Shown here: piece by piece, positions 29,053-37,503 of the stretch
Layout: each line of letters begins with the position of its first letter
Numbering within the stretch: position 1 is the first letter of the stretch
Origin: a bacterium
GTDB lineage: Bacteria; CLD3; SB21
Length of the DNA stretch: 64,000 nucleotides
Assembly (NCBI GenBank): GCA_008933615.1
Contig: WBUR01000013.1
Coordinates: forward strand, 21,497 to 85,496
Reading direction: 5' to 3'
The notes under the pieces: model-generated
What the model was told of the DNA's origin: nothing
What the model saw: only the letters and a program-made list of their open reading frames with translations
Database searches by the model: none
Translations under genes and position numbers: made by a program

Positions 29053-29577
29053 TTAATAATACAACTTGATTCCCAAGACATACCCAGTGTTCCCAAAATA
29101 TATCATTGGATCTATACTGACGCCTACTCTGTTATTATATCTATCCACTGCTTTTGAACTATGGGAGATACTTGTGATAGTGCCCAGTGCAATTGTCATG
29201 ATTGCGGCTCCTTTGACAATGTTGCTAATAGTAGAAGGCTTGGCGGGTACATTGATCCAAGATAGAACACGCCCCAAGTTGAATTTTTGATTTTTTTCAT
29301 AAGTATAAAAACCGGCACCAATCAATCTTAATATTGCATCCGTAGTGATTTCAGATCTGTTATCGTGCGCATAGAACTGACCGACGGATGGCCCAACAAC
29401 GATCCCTGAAGCAGTATACCATTTCTTGTTTAGGATAATAGCACCCGATGTTATAACTACTGTTGCCCCTAAATCAATCATAACAACGCTCGCCATGTTC
29501 TTTGATGAAGAAAATCTAACCGGGTCTTGTGCAAGCAATTCGCCTACGACCAAAAAAAGGATCATGACAGTTCGCAT
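29053..29577 (-). CDS. Secreted hydrophobic protein, paralogue of the gene at 24.8 kb
   Basis: Protein of 174 aa with a signal peptide (MRTVMILFLVVGELLAQ) and several Gly/Ala-rich hydrophobic segments. GPSVGQFYAHD...R.IGAG and SSKAVDRYNNRVGVSIDP align in order with GPSMGNFYAKD...R.IG and SANTYNEKHGLSGVSVGYDP of the 24802-25437 protein. It ends in aromatic residues (KLYY), as exported barrel or membrane proteins often do. Function unknown. Confidence 0.7.
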   Translation of the reverse strand: MRTVMILFLVVGELLAQDPVRFSSSKNMASVVMIDLGATVVITSGAIILNKKWYTASGIVVGPSVGQFYAHDNRSEITTDAILRLIGAGFYTYEKNQKFNLGRVLSWINVPAKPSTISNIVKGAAIMTIALGTITSISHSSKAVDRYNNRVGVSIDPMIYFGNTGYVLGIKLYY

Positions 29578-29674
29578 ACGTTCTTTTGTCTTTGTTAACA
29601 GATAGTTGTCTGACTATTACCAGAATGGTCAAAACACTTCCACGACTTCAAACAAATCAAGTAGTCAATTAAGT

Positions 29675-30298
29675 CTAATCCCTAACACAGCGAACGGAGT
29701 GACCATAAGTTCTATAACTGAGTAGCTTGCCCACATTGATGTTATTGTAGAACAGGACACGGCCGAAAGCGCTTATTGAATCAGATTCCGTAGCTGACCA
29801 CCAGCTACTACTCATTGCATTTAAGAAATATGTACCGTCGGCGAGACGATAACCGCCCGGCAGCGCTGTGAAGCCGGTCTCGTTAGTTGCTCCTGTGTTG
29901 GGACTTGCCCAATGTGCTGTTCCGGCTTCTTTTAGTTTACCGCCCGCAACAGTTGCGCCGCCCAAGTAGGTTGAGAGAACTGTCCATTCGGTATCAGTCG
30001 GTAGATGCCAGCCCGGAGGTGAGGCAGTTAGAGCCCTATTCCAAGTGTAAAGTCGGCCTAAGGTGTGATTAGCAGATGAGTCATTATTATTATACCATGA
30101 ACTGTCTGCCGTACGGAAATCTAGATTTTCTGCCATCCATGTCTGTGTTCCTATGGTGACGGTTTGATATGCCCTGCCATCGCGTGGGTCAGTAAGTATA
30201 TTACTATCAAAATCCTTATCGGGATCATTTGAGCAGAAAAAATTTAGTGATGAGAATACAGACATCGATAACAAAATTAAGATGTGTTTTGTTTTCAT
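29675..30298 (-). CDS. FISUMP-domain lipoprotein
   Basis: Secreted protein of 207 aa with a signal ending near NFFCSND, where Cys22 is a likely lipid anchor. The rest is a Fibrobacter succinogenes major domain (FISUMP, TIGR02145-like): DPRDGRAYQTVTIGTQTWMAENL, GRLYTWNRALTA, GWHLPTDTEWTVLSTYLGG, GFTALPGGYRLADGTYF, SSWWSATESDS and a final SVRCVRD. Such domains are common in FCB bacteria, often as repeats; here there is a single copy. Role in surface binding is inferred. Confidence 0.88.
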   Translation of the reverse strand: MKTKHILILLSMSVFSSLNFFCSNDPDKDFDSNILTDPRDGRAYQTVTIGTQTWMAENLDFRTADSSWYNNNDSSANHTLGRLYTWNRALTASPPGWHLPTDTEWTVLSTYLGGATVAGGKLKEAGTAHWASPNTGATNETGFTALPGGYRLADGTYFLNAMSSSWWSATESDSISAFGRVLFYNNINVGKLLSYRTYGHSVRCVRD

Positions 30299-30357
30299 GA
30301 TTTTTTCCTTAAAAAATTAAACTAAGGTGAATTAGATAGCATGCCTTGATTAGGTCA

Positions 30358-31134
30358 TCAATTTGAACTTAGGTCATCTTCAAAATAGTAGGATGCATCT
30401 TTTCCTATTATAGCTCCGACCGTACCTCCAATTACCAGTCCAACAGCTCCAAATATCATTCCATTATCCAAACTTGTATCTGGCCCAATATTAATCTCGT
30501 CCTCATTGGGCGGTGTAAAACTGACCATTCCAAAAAGGCCTCCACCAAGCGCTCCAATTAATACGCCAGACAGTAAACCGGCTGAATGGCTTGTAAACGT
30601 TACATGATCGATTTCAGATATATGGAGATTTCTTTGTGTAACCCCTTCTTTCCATGACAAGGTATCACCCGTAAGTTTTAGATCATACGCATTAAAGGCT
30701 TTGTGGTTTTTATAAACTACAACCGCTTTCTTACCTTGTGCCGATAAGTTGAATTCTTTTATGGTTACTGCCGAGTGTTTTGACTTGACTAAAACAATTT
30801 CTTCAATCTGTTCTATATTAACAGAGGCAATTCTATTCTCAGTGGCGCTCCAAGTCATCATTATCTTTAAGACATTTGAGGAATCAATAGCTAAGAGGGT
30901 TCCCTCTTTGAGCTGTTTTTCATTGGTGGTATTCAGATATTCTATGCGAATTACAGCGTCTGTTCCGGCATAAAGTTTTGCGACGACGGTTGGCGTAATT
31001 TTCTGATTGACATGTGGATCTACTATCCTGTTGGACGATGAACACGCTGCTGTGAATAAAAAAAACAAGCAAGTGTATTTATGCAAATTAAGTCTTTTAA
31101 TGGTGTAGAGTAAGAAGGCTAAGTTTATTTTCAT
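30358..31134 (-). CDS. Glycine-zipper lipoprotein
   Basis: Protein of 258 aa. The ATG at 31134 gives a signal sequence with lipobox FTAACSSS (lipid Cys near residue 31). The mature part contains TDAVIRIEYLNTTNEK, a strand-rich region and the glycine zipper LLSGVLIGALGGGLFGMV ... NGMIFGAVGLVIGGTVGAIIGKD near the C-terminus. A longer frame reaching 31251 would overlap the next gene and lacks a signal, so it is rejected. Same domain plan as its neighbours on both sides. Function unknown. Confidence 0.75.
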   Translation of the reverse strand: MKINLAFLLYTIKRLNLHKYTCLFFLFTAACSSSNRIVDPHVNQKITPTVVAKLYAGTDAVIRIEYLNTTNEKQLKEGTLLAIDSSNVLKIMMTWSATENRIASVNIEQIEEIVLVKSKHSAVTIKEFNLSAQGKKAVVVYKNHKAFNAYDLKLTGDTLSWKEGVTQRNLHISEIDHVTFTSHSAGLLSGVLIGALGGGLFGMVSFTPPNEDEINIGPDTSLDNGMIFGAVGLVIGGTVGAIIGKDASYYFEDDLSSN

Positions 31135-31177
31135 CTTGATATCTCTATTTTTTGGTTTTGAGAAAAGCTGCCGGTAT

Positions 31178-31915
31178 TTATTTTTTAAAAATTTCTTCAT
31201 AAAGTTTAGTTGGCAAAGCAAGAATGATTGAATCAGGTGTTCGTCTGACAATCTTCAAATCTGATTTCTTGAGCGAGACTGTCTTATCGCCGACGCGTAT
31301 TTCGAATCCGCTATCTGTTTCCTGAATAATGTCTGAAAAAATGAATTCCGCAACTTTCCATTCTGTTTTAAATGTCAGGTGAGCAGAATTCTGTTCCGTG
31401 TCAGCCATCTTTTGGACGATCAACAATTTCTTTTCATAGGCGAGGTCGTTAAGTTTGTAGTTGACTCCGTCAGATAACACTCCAATGAGACCGCCGATAA
31501 GAAATCCAAAAAATCCACCAAAGAATCCACCTAGGGCAGCTTCAGATCCTCGTTGCCCCTTGGGGGCATCGATTTTTGGCCCCGTAAGAAGTGGATCGTT
31601 AGGATCATAAAGATAAGAGTCCCCTTTCGGTTTTTCGTAGCGTACGAAAGCAATTACGGCGCCTAATGTCACCCCAATTATAAATCCGCGCCCTGCGCCA
31701 TTCATGAAGGGAGAATTGTTAAGCATTTTGATATTGGAGATATCTGCCAGTGAAACCTTCTTCCGAGTATCTATCGCGACCGAATCGCCATCAACCTTCA
31801 AAGATTTTGTTGAAATTTCCCGTCCATCGTTGAGTGTGATTTGCCAATTGTGATTTTGTGAATAGAGGAAAGGCCCAACATAAAAAAAAACAAAAAAAAC
31901 ACATATCGATTTCAT
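31178..31915 (-). CDS. Glycine-zipper secreted protein, paralogue of the next gene
   Basis: Protein of 245 aa with signal MKSICVFFVFFYVGPFLYSQ. The segment NHNWQITLNDGREISTKSLKVDGDSV and the C-terminal VSLKKSDLKIVRRTPDSIILALPTKLYEEIF are nearly identical in pattern to the protein at 32001-32693. Between them is a Gly-zipper region (RGFIIGVTLGAVIAFVR; GGFFGGFFGFLIGGLIGVL). TAGGAGAACAT precedes the ATG at 31915; the longer frame to 31957 is rejected. Tandem duplicate by sequence and position. Function unknown. Confidence 0.78.
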   Translation of the reverse strand: MKSICVFFVFFYVGPFLYSQNHNWQITLNDGREISTKSLKVDGDSVAIDTRKKVSLADISNIKMLNNSPFMNGAGRGFIIGVTLGAVIAFVRYEKPKGDSYLYDPNDPLLTGPKIDAPKGQRGSEAALGGFFGGFFGFLIGGLIGVLSDGVNYKLNDLAYEKKLLIVQKMADTEQNSAHLTFKTEWKVAEFIFSDIIQETDSGFEIRVGDKTVSLKKSDLKIVRRTPDSIILALPTKLYEEIFKK

Positions 31916-32000
31916 ATGTTCTCCTATTTTGTTTCGGTTTACGTCAATGGACTTCACGAGGTGGTATTGGGCTCAACAGTTTGATTCCAAATTAACATCC

Positions 32001-32693
32001 TTATTTATGAAAAGTTTTTTCATATAACCGAGTTGGCAAAGCCAAAATAATTGAATCGGCTGTTTTTCGCACAATCTTCAAATCTGATTTTTTGAGCAAG
32101 ACCATCTTACCGTTGATGCGAATTTCAATTGTATTATCAGTTTCGGTGCCGATGTTCGATAAACCTATTTCAATTGCTTTCCATACTTCTTCGTTTTGAG
32201 AAGTTAGAACACTAAGCAATTTCAATTTCTCATCTTGTGTCATTTTCGACAAATCGTGAACCTCGGCGCCGCCTTTCGACGCTCCAACAATTCCGCCTCC
32301 AATCATTCCCAGAAGCCCTCCAATAAGCGCGCCGGCGACTAGGCTAGGTCCCGGTCCGAAATCCCAGTTTCCAAATCCTTCGGGGTCAGGCTCCGGCTCC
32401 TTATAAGTTGACAAACCGACTAATCCGCCGATAACGACTCCCCCGAGAAAACCAATTCCCATACCTTTTCCAGCTTTCGATTTTTTGATTTTGCTAAGAT
32501 GTGAGATAGATTCAATTGAAGTTTTATGCTCTGTTGTCGTCGTTACGAATACGACAGAATCACCCTCCAGTTGTAGCGATAGCGCTGAAACTTCCAGCCC
32601 GTCGTTAAATGTAATTTGCCAATGGTGATTTTGCGAAAGCAGGTCGAGTCCCGAATAAAAAAATAGAGTGAAGAGGATAAATAGCAGCTTCAT
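32001..32693 (-). CDS. Glycine-zipper secreted protein, tandem paralogue
   Basis: Protein of 230 aa with signal ending DLLSQ. It shares NHHWQITFNDGLEVS and VLLKKSDLKIVRKTADSIILALPTRLYEKTFHK with the next gene downstream, and has Gly-zipper repeats (GMGIGFLGGVVIGGLVG; LVAGALIGGLLGMIGGGIVGAS). AAAAGGAGGGCC precedes the ATG. The GxxxG pattern suggests oligomerising membrane helices. The region upstream of its start contains one copy of the long repeat that flanks the alkane island. Confidence 0.78.
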   Translation of the reverse strand: MKLLFILFTLFFYSGLDLLSQNHHWQITFNDGLEVSALSLQLEGDSVVFVTTTTEHKTSIESISHLSKIKKSKAGKGMGIGFLGGVVIGGLVGLSTYKEPEPDPEGFGNWDFGPGPSLVAGALIGGLLGMIGGGIVGASKGGAEVHDLSKMTQDEKLKLLSVLTSQNEEVWKAIEIGLSNIGTETDNTIEIRINGKMVLLKKSDLKIVRKTADSIILALPTRLYEKTFHK

Positions 32694-32789
32694 AGGCCCT
32701 CCTTTTTTATGCGAAATTAATTACAACTGTAGGAATTTCAAGACGATTAAAATTCCGCGATCAAATTGTCAAATTACTTTTTTTTGGAA

Positions 32790-33005
32790 ATGAGACTGGA
32801 GGAAGCTCCCGAATGGGATACAGAATTGGCCACAACGATATGATATTTCTTTATGGTACGGCAGGAATGCAATGATAATCAAGTTGAATTATTTTCAATT
32901 GTGAAAGAATTAGCATTTTTTTTGCTAAATTTTATCTAACCGGTGGTAGGAGAATCCTTATTTCTCAGCAGCATCCGCCGCCGTCGTAGAAATAAGTGGA
33001 CTTGG
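32790..33005. repeat. Left copy of an imperfect direct repeat containing an arsM 3' tail
   Basis: Bases 32964-32985 are identical to 39740-39761 (22 nt) and the flanking ~200 nt align with 39455-39780 with substitutions and gaps: GATATTTCTTTATGG and AAAGAATTAGCATT match GATATTTCTATGG and AATGAATTAGCATT. On the minus strand the shared part encodes VxxSTYFYDGGGCC*, the C-terminus of the arsM protein, but here it is joined to the ABC permease and read in another frame. It is one end of the 33-39.4 kb island. Confidence 0.75.
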
Positions 33006-33766
33006 GAACGTATTCGCATATCGTAATATGAAACGAGAAAAACAGCGCCAAAGAAAAAGAGCATATAAGCAAGGCATATAAAAATTGATCTTTGTAAAGG
33101 AACATTTGTGAAAGCAGCGCCCACTGATAACTGGGTTGGGTAATAAGCAGGTAATAACTGAATTATGATTTTGTTTCTTGCCTCCGATAAGATAAGTGGA
33201 TTTTGTAGCCAGCCGGCATCTATATTTGCTAGCAGGATAACCGTCAATGTTCCTTCAAGGGCCCCATTGGTCATATAACCCACCAACATTCCATACCCGC
33301 CATAAATAAGTCCGTTAAATAACATACCCAAAAGCATCGGCCAAAAATATAGAGGCTGAAAAAAAAACTGTATAGAAAAGCTAATGCACAATACCAACAA
33401 TACGATAACAAAAAACATTACAGTCAATACAGATGACATTAGTTCTACAGGATTATAACCACAGATTACCAGCCTCCGGTTTACATTTTTGTATTGCTGA
33501 ACAAGACTCAGAGACACGAAGGAAGATAAAAATCCGATGGTTGCCATCGAAACAAATATCAAGGACACATTTGCCTCTGTCGCTTTAATCATCGTTTTTG
33601 TTTCAGCAATGCCGATCTCGAATAAGATATCTTTTGCAGAACCAGTAAGCTGTACAGTAAAAATAAAAAGTGTAGGTGTGCCTACTAAAAGAAGTAAAAC
33701 TAATTTTTGACGCATCAACATCCTAAAATGCATACTAATGCTTGTAATAAGAAATCTCCCTCTCAT
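32936..33766 (-). CDS. ABC-2-type transporter permease with chimeric C-terminus
   Basis: Membrane protein of 276 aa with six hydrophobic segments in the order of ABC-2 permeases, which partners the ATPase at 33763-34368 (4-nt ATGA overlap). The natural protein seems to end near FLVSYYDMRIRSQ. The last 20 residues (HLFLRRRRMLLRNK...) come from the neighbouring arsM 3' end read out of frame, so the C-terminus is a recombination product. Since arsM-like export is unlikely, its cargo would rather be lipid or hydrocarbon from the operon. Substrate is inference. Confidence 0.8.
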   Translation of the reverse strand: MRGRFLITSISMHFRMLMRQKLVLLLLVGTPTLFIFTVQLTGSAKDILFEIGIAETKTMIKATEANVSLIFVSMATIGFLSSFVSLSLVQQYKNVNRRLVICGYNPVELMSSVLTVMFFVIVLLVLCISFSIQFFFQPLYFWPMLLGMLFNGLIYGGYGMLVGYMTNGALEGTLTVILLANIDAGWLQNPLILSEARNKIIIQLLPAYYPTQLSVGAAFTNVPLQRSIFICLAYMLFFFGAVFLVSYYDMRIRSQVHLFLRRRRMLLRNKDSPTTG

Positions 33767-34368
33767 TGAAGACCTTCTTTTCTTAAAGTAAAAATATTGT
33801 CAAATCTTTCTGGATCATTTAATAAATGTGTAACTAACAGGATGCATTTCCGCTGATCTTTCAATTGATACATCATTTCTCTGAAATGTTGATATGTCGC
33901 CATGTCAAAAGCGATATAAGGTTCATCAAGTATCAGAATATCAGGTTCGTGCAGCAATGCTATGGAGAGATTTAGTTTTTGTTGAGTTCCACCGCTCAAA
34001 TGCTCAGCTCGGTAATACAAGTATTGTCTGAAACCAAGCTGATCCATCAAACTATCCCGCCTCGCTATCCACAGAGGCTTATTCTGTTTGTTCAAACCGT
34101 AGGCAGTTGCGAAATAGTTGAAATTTTCTTCTATAGTAAGCATAGAAAAAATGATGGGATTCTGCGGACAATAACCAGCTTTGCCATTTAAAATAACAGT
34201 ACCTTTATCTGCGCTTAATTCGCCAATAAGGATCTTCAGCAATGTGGATTTACCGACTCCATTTTCGCCAACTACTGCATTGAGTGTGCCTGGGCCGATA
34301 GCAAAAGATATGTTATTCAGTATTTCTCTTTTACCGTATGACTTTGATATATTTAAAGCTTTTAGCAT
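33763..34368 (-). CDS. ABC transporter ATP-binding protein
   Basis: Nucleotide-binding protein of 201 aa with all motifs: Walker A GENGVGKST, Q-loop YCPQNP, signature LSGGTQQK, Walker B ILILDEP and H-loop VTHLL. Overlaps the permease start by 4 nt, so the two are translationally coupled. The pair has the size of simple ABC-2 exporters. It is the sixth gene of the minus-strand operon that begins with the GNAT gene at 39308. Confidence 0.92.
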   Translation of the reverse strand: MLKALNISKSYGKREILNNISFAIGPGTLNAVVGENGVGKSTLLKILIGELSADKGTVILNGKAGYCPQNPIIFSMLTIEENFNYFATAYGLNKQNKPLWIARRDSLMDQLGFRQYLYYRAEHLSGGTQQKLNLSIALLHEPDILILDEPYIAFDMATYQHFREMMYQLKDQRKCILLVTHLLNDPERFDNIFTLRKEGLQ

Positions 34369-34395
34369 GCTGAATAATTCATTTGGTTTAGTCTA

Positions 34396-35313
34396 CTATA
34401 TTTCTTTCAGCAACTGATTGGGCTCTGGCTCATGAGTCAATCTTGGTCCTTTCCATAATCGTAAATAATTTTTAAAGAATGAGATCCTTCCTTCACCTGA
34501 TCCGATGAACTGAGGAAGGTGTAACCATGGAATTTTCGGATTTTGATGATGGGCAAGATGTAAATTAAAATTCAAGTATATCAGTCTTAGCCAGATTGGG
34601 ATCTTTAGGTTATGAGCTCCATTGATTATGTCCCGCGGGCTGAAGGCATGATTTACATAATTCTGGGAAGACCACAAAAAGCCATGCATCGCAAATAACG
34701 TGAGCCATGATGTCCACTTGAGATCAAGAACAAAAAAAAGGGCTACCTGGACAATGATAACAAGTATGCTTTCCCATCTTGATTTAGCAACCTTATCTTT
34801 CCGGTCGCTCCCTTTCAAAAACCCACCAATTTCTTTATGCGAAGAGAAAAAGCGGGTGTAAATAAGCCCTGGCGCAAACGCGTATAATAGCACAGCAAGC
34901 CACATAGAAAAATACCCAATCCCGATCATCATTCCATATAAGGTACCGTATCGTTTAAGTTTTTCCTGGTGTTCATAATACAAATCCCACATTTCTTCAT
35001 CCGTCCGGTTTTTTTTATGATGCTTTAAATGGCAATGTTTAAAAAAGGTATAGGGTGCAATAAATAAAGTACTGAGCCATCTGCCCATAATATTATTCAT
35101 AGATTCATTTGGATTTATAATACTATGTTCAGCTTCATGTATAAGTGAGTAAACGGGTACCATTATTACGGCAAACAGAAAACCATACAAGAAAACCCAT
35201 CCATAATTGTGCACATGAGAGGCTGTCCATAATAGAGCAACGTAGGCACAACTGCACAAAATAGTTATTAGCAAGTTCATTTTTTCTGGTATTTTATATT
35301 GATCAGTAACCAT
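34396..35313 (-). CDS. Membrane fatty-acid desaturase/hydroxylase
   Basis: Di-iron integral-membrane protein of 305 aa. Three histidine boxes are visible in order: HEAEH (around residue 65), HLKHH (around 95) and HLAHHQNP (around 255). Four or more hydrophobic segments frame them. It would insert a double bond or hydroxyl into an acyl chain (acyl-lipid, -CoA or -ACP). Located between the BtaA-like gene (11 nt) and the ABC ATPase (27 nt) in the same operon as acyl-ACP reductase and the ADO-like ferritin, so it probably tailors the chain before or after reduction. Confidence 0.9.
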   Translation of the reverse strand: MVTDQYKIPEKMNLLITILCSCAYVALLWTASHVHNYGWVFLYGFLFAVIMVPVYSLIHEAEHSIINPNESMNNIMGRWLSTLFIAPYTFFKHCHLKHHKKNRTDEEMWDLYYEHQEKLKRYGTLYGMMIGIGYFSMWLAVLLYAFAPGLIYTRFFSSHKEIGGFLKGSDRKDKVAKSRWESILVIIVQVALFFVLDLKWTSWLTLFAMHGFLWSSQNYVNHAFSPRDIINGAHNLKIPIWLRLIYLNFNLHLAHHQNPKIPWLHLPQFIGSGEGRISFFKNYLRLWKGPRLTHEPEPNQLLKEI

Positions 35314-35324
35314 GGCTCGAAAGT

Positions 35325-36437
35325 TTATTCTTTATTAATAGTATAAGCGGCGACTTTCCCATATACAAAAGATCGGTCATTGAATTGGATTTCTTTGCTA
35401 AGTGTTTCATCTTTTACTATTGAATAACGCAAATCTTCAGGAACTTCCCGCGGAATCATCAGGTTACGAAAAATGATCCTTGAGTTTTTACGTGCAGTTC
35501 GGAATACGGCCGAAAATAAGCGGTGCGTGTCTTTTTTACTCATCAGTTCGCATATATTGGATAATGCAAAACAGTTTATGCTTTCAGCCGACATAGAATC
35601 CAGCCAGCCTTGCGCATCCGCCGTAATAATCTTTATCCTGTCAACCCTTGATTTTATTAATTCAAAGTTTTCTCTTTTTAAATAGTCCGGCACTTCATTG
35701 TCATTAGTATATTTGCCTAAGAGGTATAGCGACAAAAAATAATTTCCTTTTAAAGGAATATCCCTGAATACTTTTTTTGAGCGGTTATAAAAACTTTCGG
35801 CAAATGATGTGCTCCCATCATCAAAATGAAAATAATCAGCTACCAAGCCACGTTTAGCCAACATTCGTTTATTAAATAAGATCTTGAACAGGTAATGAAA
35901 GCGTTTCGTATTCCATACTGTGTCAAAATAAGCTTCCTGTTCTTCTCTGGATTTTTCTTTGAATAAACCTATTACTCTTCTTTTTCCTTGCAATACATTA
36001 ATGAATTTACCTGCCAGACGTATAAACCGCTCATACTTGCCATTCATTAAAAATCCCTTCGTTAAAAGCTCTTGTCCATTCCAGAATAGAAGCGCTTCTT
36101 TACTTAAAAAAGGCTTCATCTTTTCGTATAAATTCAGTCTGTTGCCGTGCTCTTTTAACCCAGCAAATCTGATGAAATCATCAAACCCAAGAGATCGTAT
36201 GGCTGCAATTTTTAATTCCAATAACCAGGATTGAGCTGGGTTAATATCAATACTGTAAATAATTTCAGGATCAGATAATAGAAAGCCAAGCACATTACAT
36301 CCTCCTGATGTAATTGCCAATATTGCGTCATTGTTTCTTATTTTCAATGCGGCACGGTCGGCTTCGGGGTCTTCCCAATTATGGGTAAACACTAACTTAA
36401 ATAATTCTATCTGGTCTTTTACTTTTTTCATAAGCAT
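35325..36437 (-). CDS. BtaA-like (DUF3419) aminocarboxypropyl transferase
   Basis: Protein of 370 aa. Its opening LFKLVFTHNWEDPEADRAAL and the SAM-binding segment AITSGGCNVLGFLLSD..IYSIDINPAQSWLLELKIAAI match DUF3419/BtaA enzymes, which transfer the 3-amino-3-carboxypropyl group of SAM to diacylglycerol in betaine-lipid synthesis. The later NICELMSK and FRNLMIPREVP fit the family. Start: in-frame ATGs at 36494, 36467 and 36461 overlap the upstream gene; 36437 gives 10-nt spacing. The acceptor here may be another lipid. Specific BTA activity is not proved. Confidence 0.82.
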   Translation of the reverse strand: MLMKKVKDQIELFKLVFTHNWEDPEADRAALKIRNNDAILAITSGGCNVLGFLLSDPEIIYSIDINPAQSWLLELKIAAIRSLGFDDFIRFAGLKEHGNRLNLYEKMKPFLSKEALLFWNGQELLTKGFLMNGKYERFIRLAGKFINVLQGKRRVIGLFKEKSREEQEAYFDTVWNTKRFHYLFKILFNKRMLAKRGLVADYFHFDDGSTSFAESFYNRSKKVFRDIPLKGNYFLSLYLLGKYTNDNEVPDYLKRENFELIKSRVDRIKIITADAQGWLDSMSAESINCFALSNICELMSKKDTHRLFSAVFRTARKNSRIIFRNLMIPREVPEDLRYSIVKDETLSKEIQFNDRSFVYGKVAAYTINKE

Positions 36438-36447
36438 CCGTCCATTG

Positions 36448-37503
36448 TTACCATAATCCATTTTCATTGTAGAATGGAGCAATATCAATTCCATGTTTTA
36501 CACTTAAACTATAAATTTCTTCCATATTCTTAACTGTAATATTCCCTTTTCCGGCGGAATAAGTTTCAAATCTATTTTCAAATGCAAGAACCATAGCTTC
36601 CACTATGCAGCCATGTATGATATATGGTGCTGCATAGCGATAAATAGTATTTGAATAATCGGGGCTGAATGTATATCCGTGGGTTACTTGGCCCATCCCG
36701 CCATGAAATATTTTTAATCCATTATTGTTCTCAATCTTTGATTCTAAATTTTTAGGGTAACCTGCGTCACAGACAAGTACATCTTTTTTACAATCAGTCA
36801 GTTTTATTCCTGATGAACTGGCAGCACAAATTATAATGTCTGCTTCAGGAATCTGGTCCTGCACTGAAACAGCATAATTAACGGAGACATTTTCTTTACT
36901 TAACTCCTGCGATAGTTTTTCCAACCGCTGATTATTTCTGGCGCACAAAAGAAGTTTTTTTACTTTATTTTTCAAGAAGTGTGAGCACGCCATTCCAATA
37001 TCCCCGGTAGCGCCGATAATTAAAACAGCGGATCCCTGCAAATTAATTCTCTGTAGGATTGCAGCTTTCTCTACCCCTTTTACAATAAAGGCGGAGGTAA
37101 GAGTATTGCCTGTTGTATATTGTGATTCACACCGGGCAAATGAATCAAGATTTCCTTCAAGAACAATTGAAGTGAATCCCCCGAGTGCTACGATCCGTGC
37201 ACCCATTTTATTTGCCCAGGCCGCTGCATTCATTACTTTACCGATATTCGTTCTGATAAATTGTGTATCTAATTTGTCGGGATCAATAAATGTTTCAATA
37301 TATACGCCGTTTATTACAGCGCCGGTTTTCGATCGCACCTTTACTCTGAAAAGATCCCTTGGAGGGATAAAAGAAAATATATCTTTAATTTTTTTAGAAG
37401 ATAATTCACCAATTCGGATACCATTTATAAACGTAGTAATATTCTGCCAATTATCCTGGTGTCCGATCACTGCAAAATCTAAGCTGGTAGACGGGCTATC
37501 CAT
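36448..37503 (-). CDS. aar: Acyl-ACP reductase (AAR), long-chain fatty aldehyde producing
   Basis: NADPH-dependent reductase of 351 aa that converts acyl-ACP to fatty aldehyde. Seen, aligned to cyanobacterial AAR (341 aa): FAVIGH at the N-terminus, ALGGFTSIV at 107-114, YTTGNTLTSAFIV at 129-141, the Rossmann motif GATGDIG at 164-170, CDAGYPKNL at 245-253, and HGCIVEAMVLAFE, where Cys299 corresponds to the catalytic Cys (294 in Synechococcus). Near-identical motif order to cyanobacterial proteins but outside that phylum. It overlaps the ADO-like gene by 25 nt, so the two are coupled. Short SD GGAGAAAAATC. Confidence 0.93.
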   Translation of the reverse strand: MDSPSTSLDFAVIGHQDNWQNITTFINGIRIGELSSKKIKDIFSFIPPRDLFRVKVRSKTGAVINGVYIETFIDPDKLDTQFIRTNIGKVMNAAAWANKMGARIVALGGFTSIVLEGNLDSFARCESQYTTGNTLTSAFIVKGVEKAAILQRINLQGSAVLIIGATGDIGMACSHFLKNKVKKLLLCARNNQRLEKLSQELSKENVSVNYAVSVQDQIPEADIIICAASSSGIKLTDCKKDVLVCDAGYPKNLESKIENNNGLKIFHGGMGQVTHGYTFSPDYSNTIYRYAAPYIIHGCIVEAMVLAFENRFETYSAGKGNITVKNMEEIYSLSVKHGIDIAPFYNENGLW

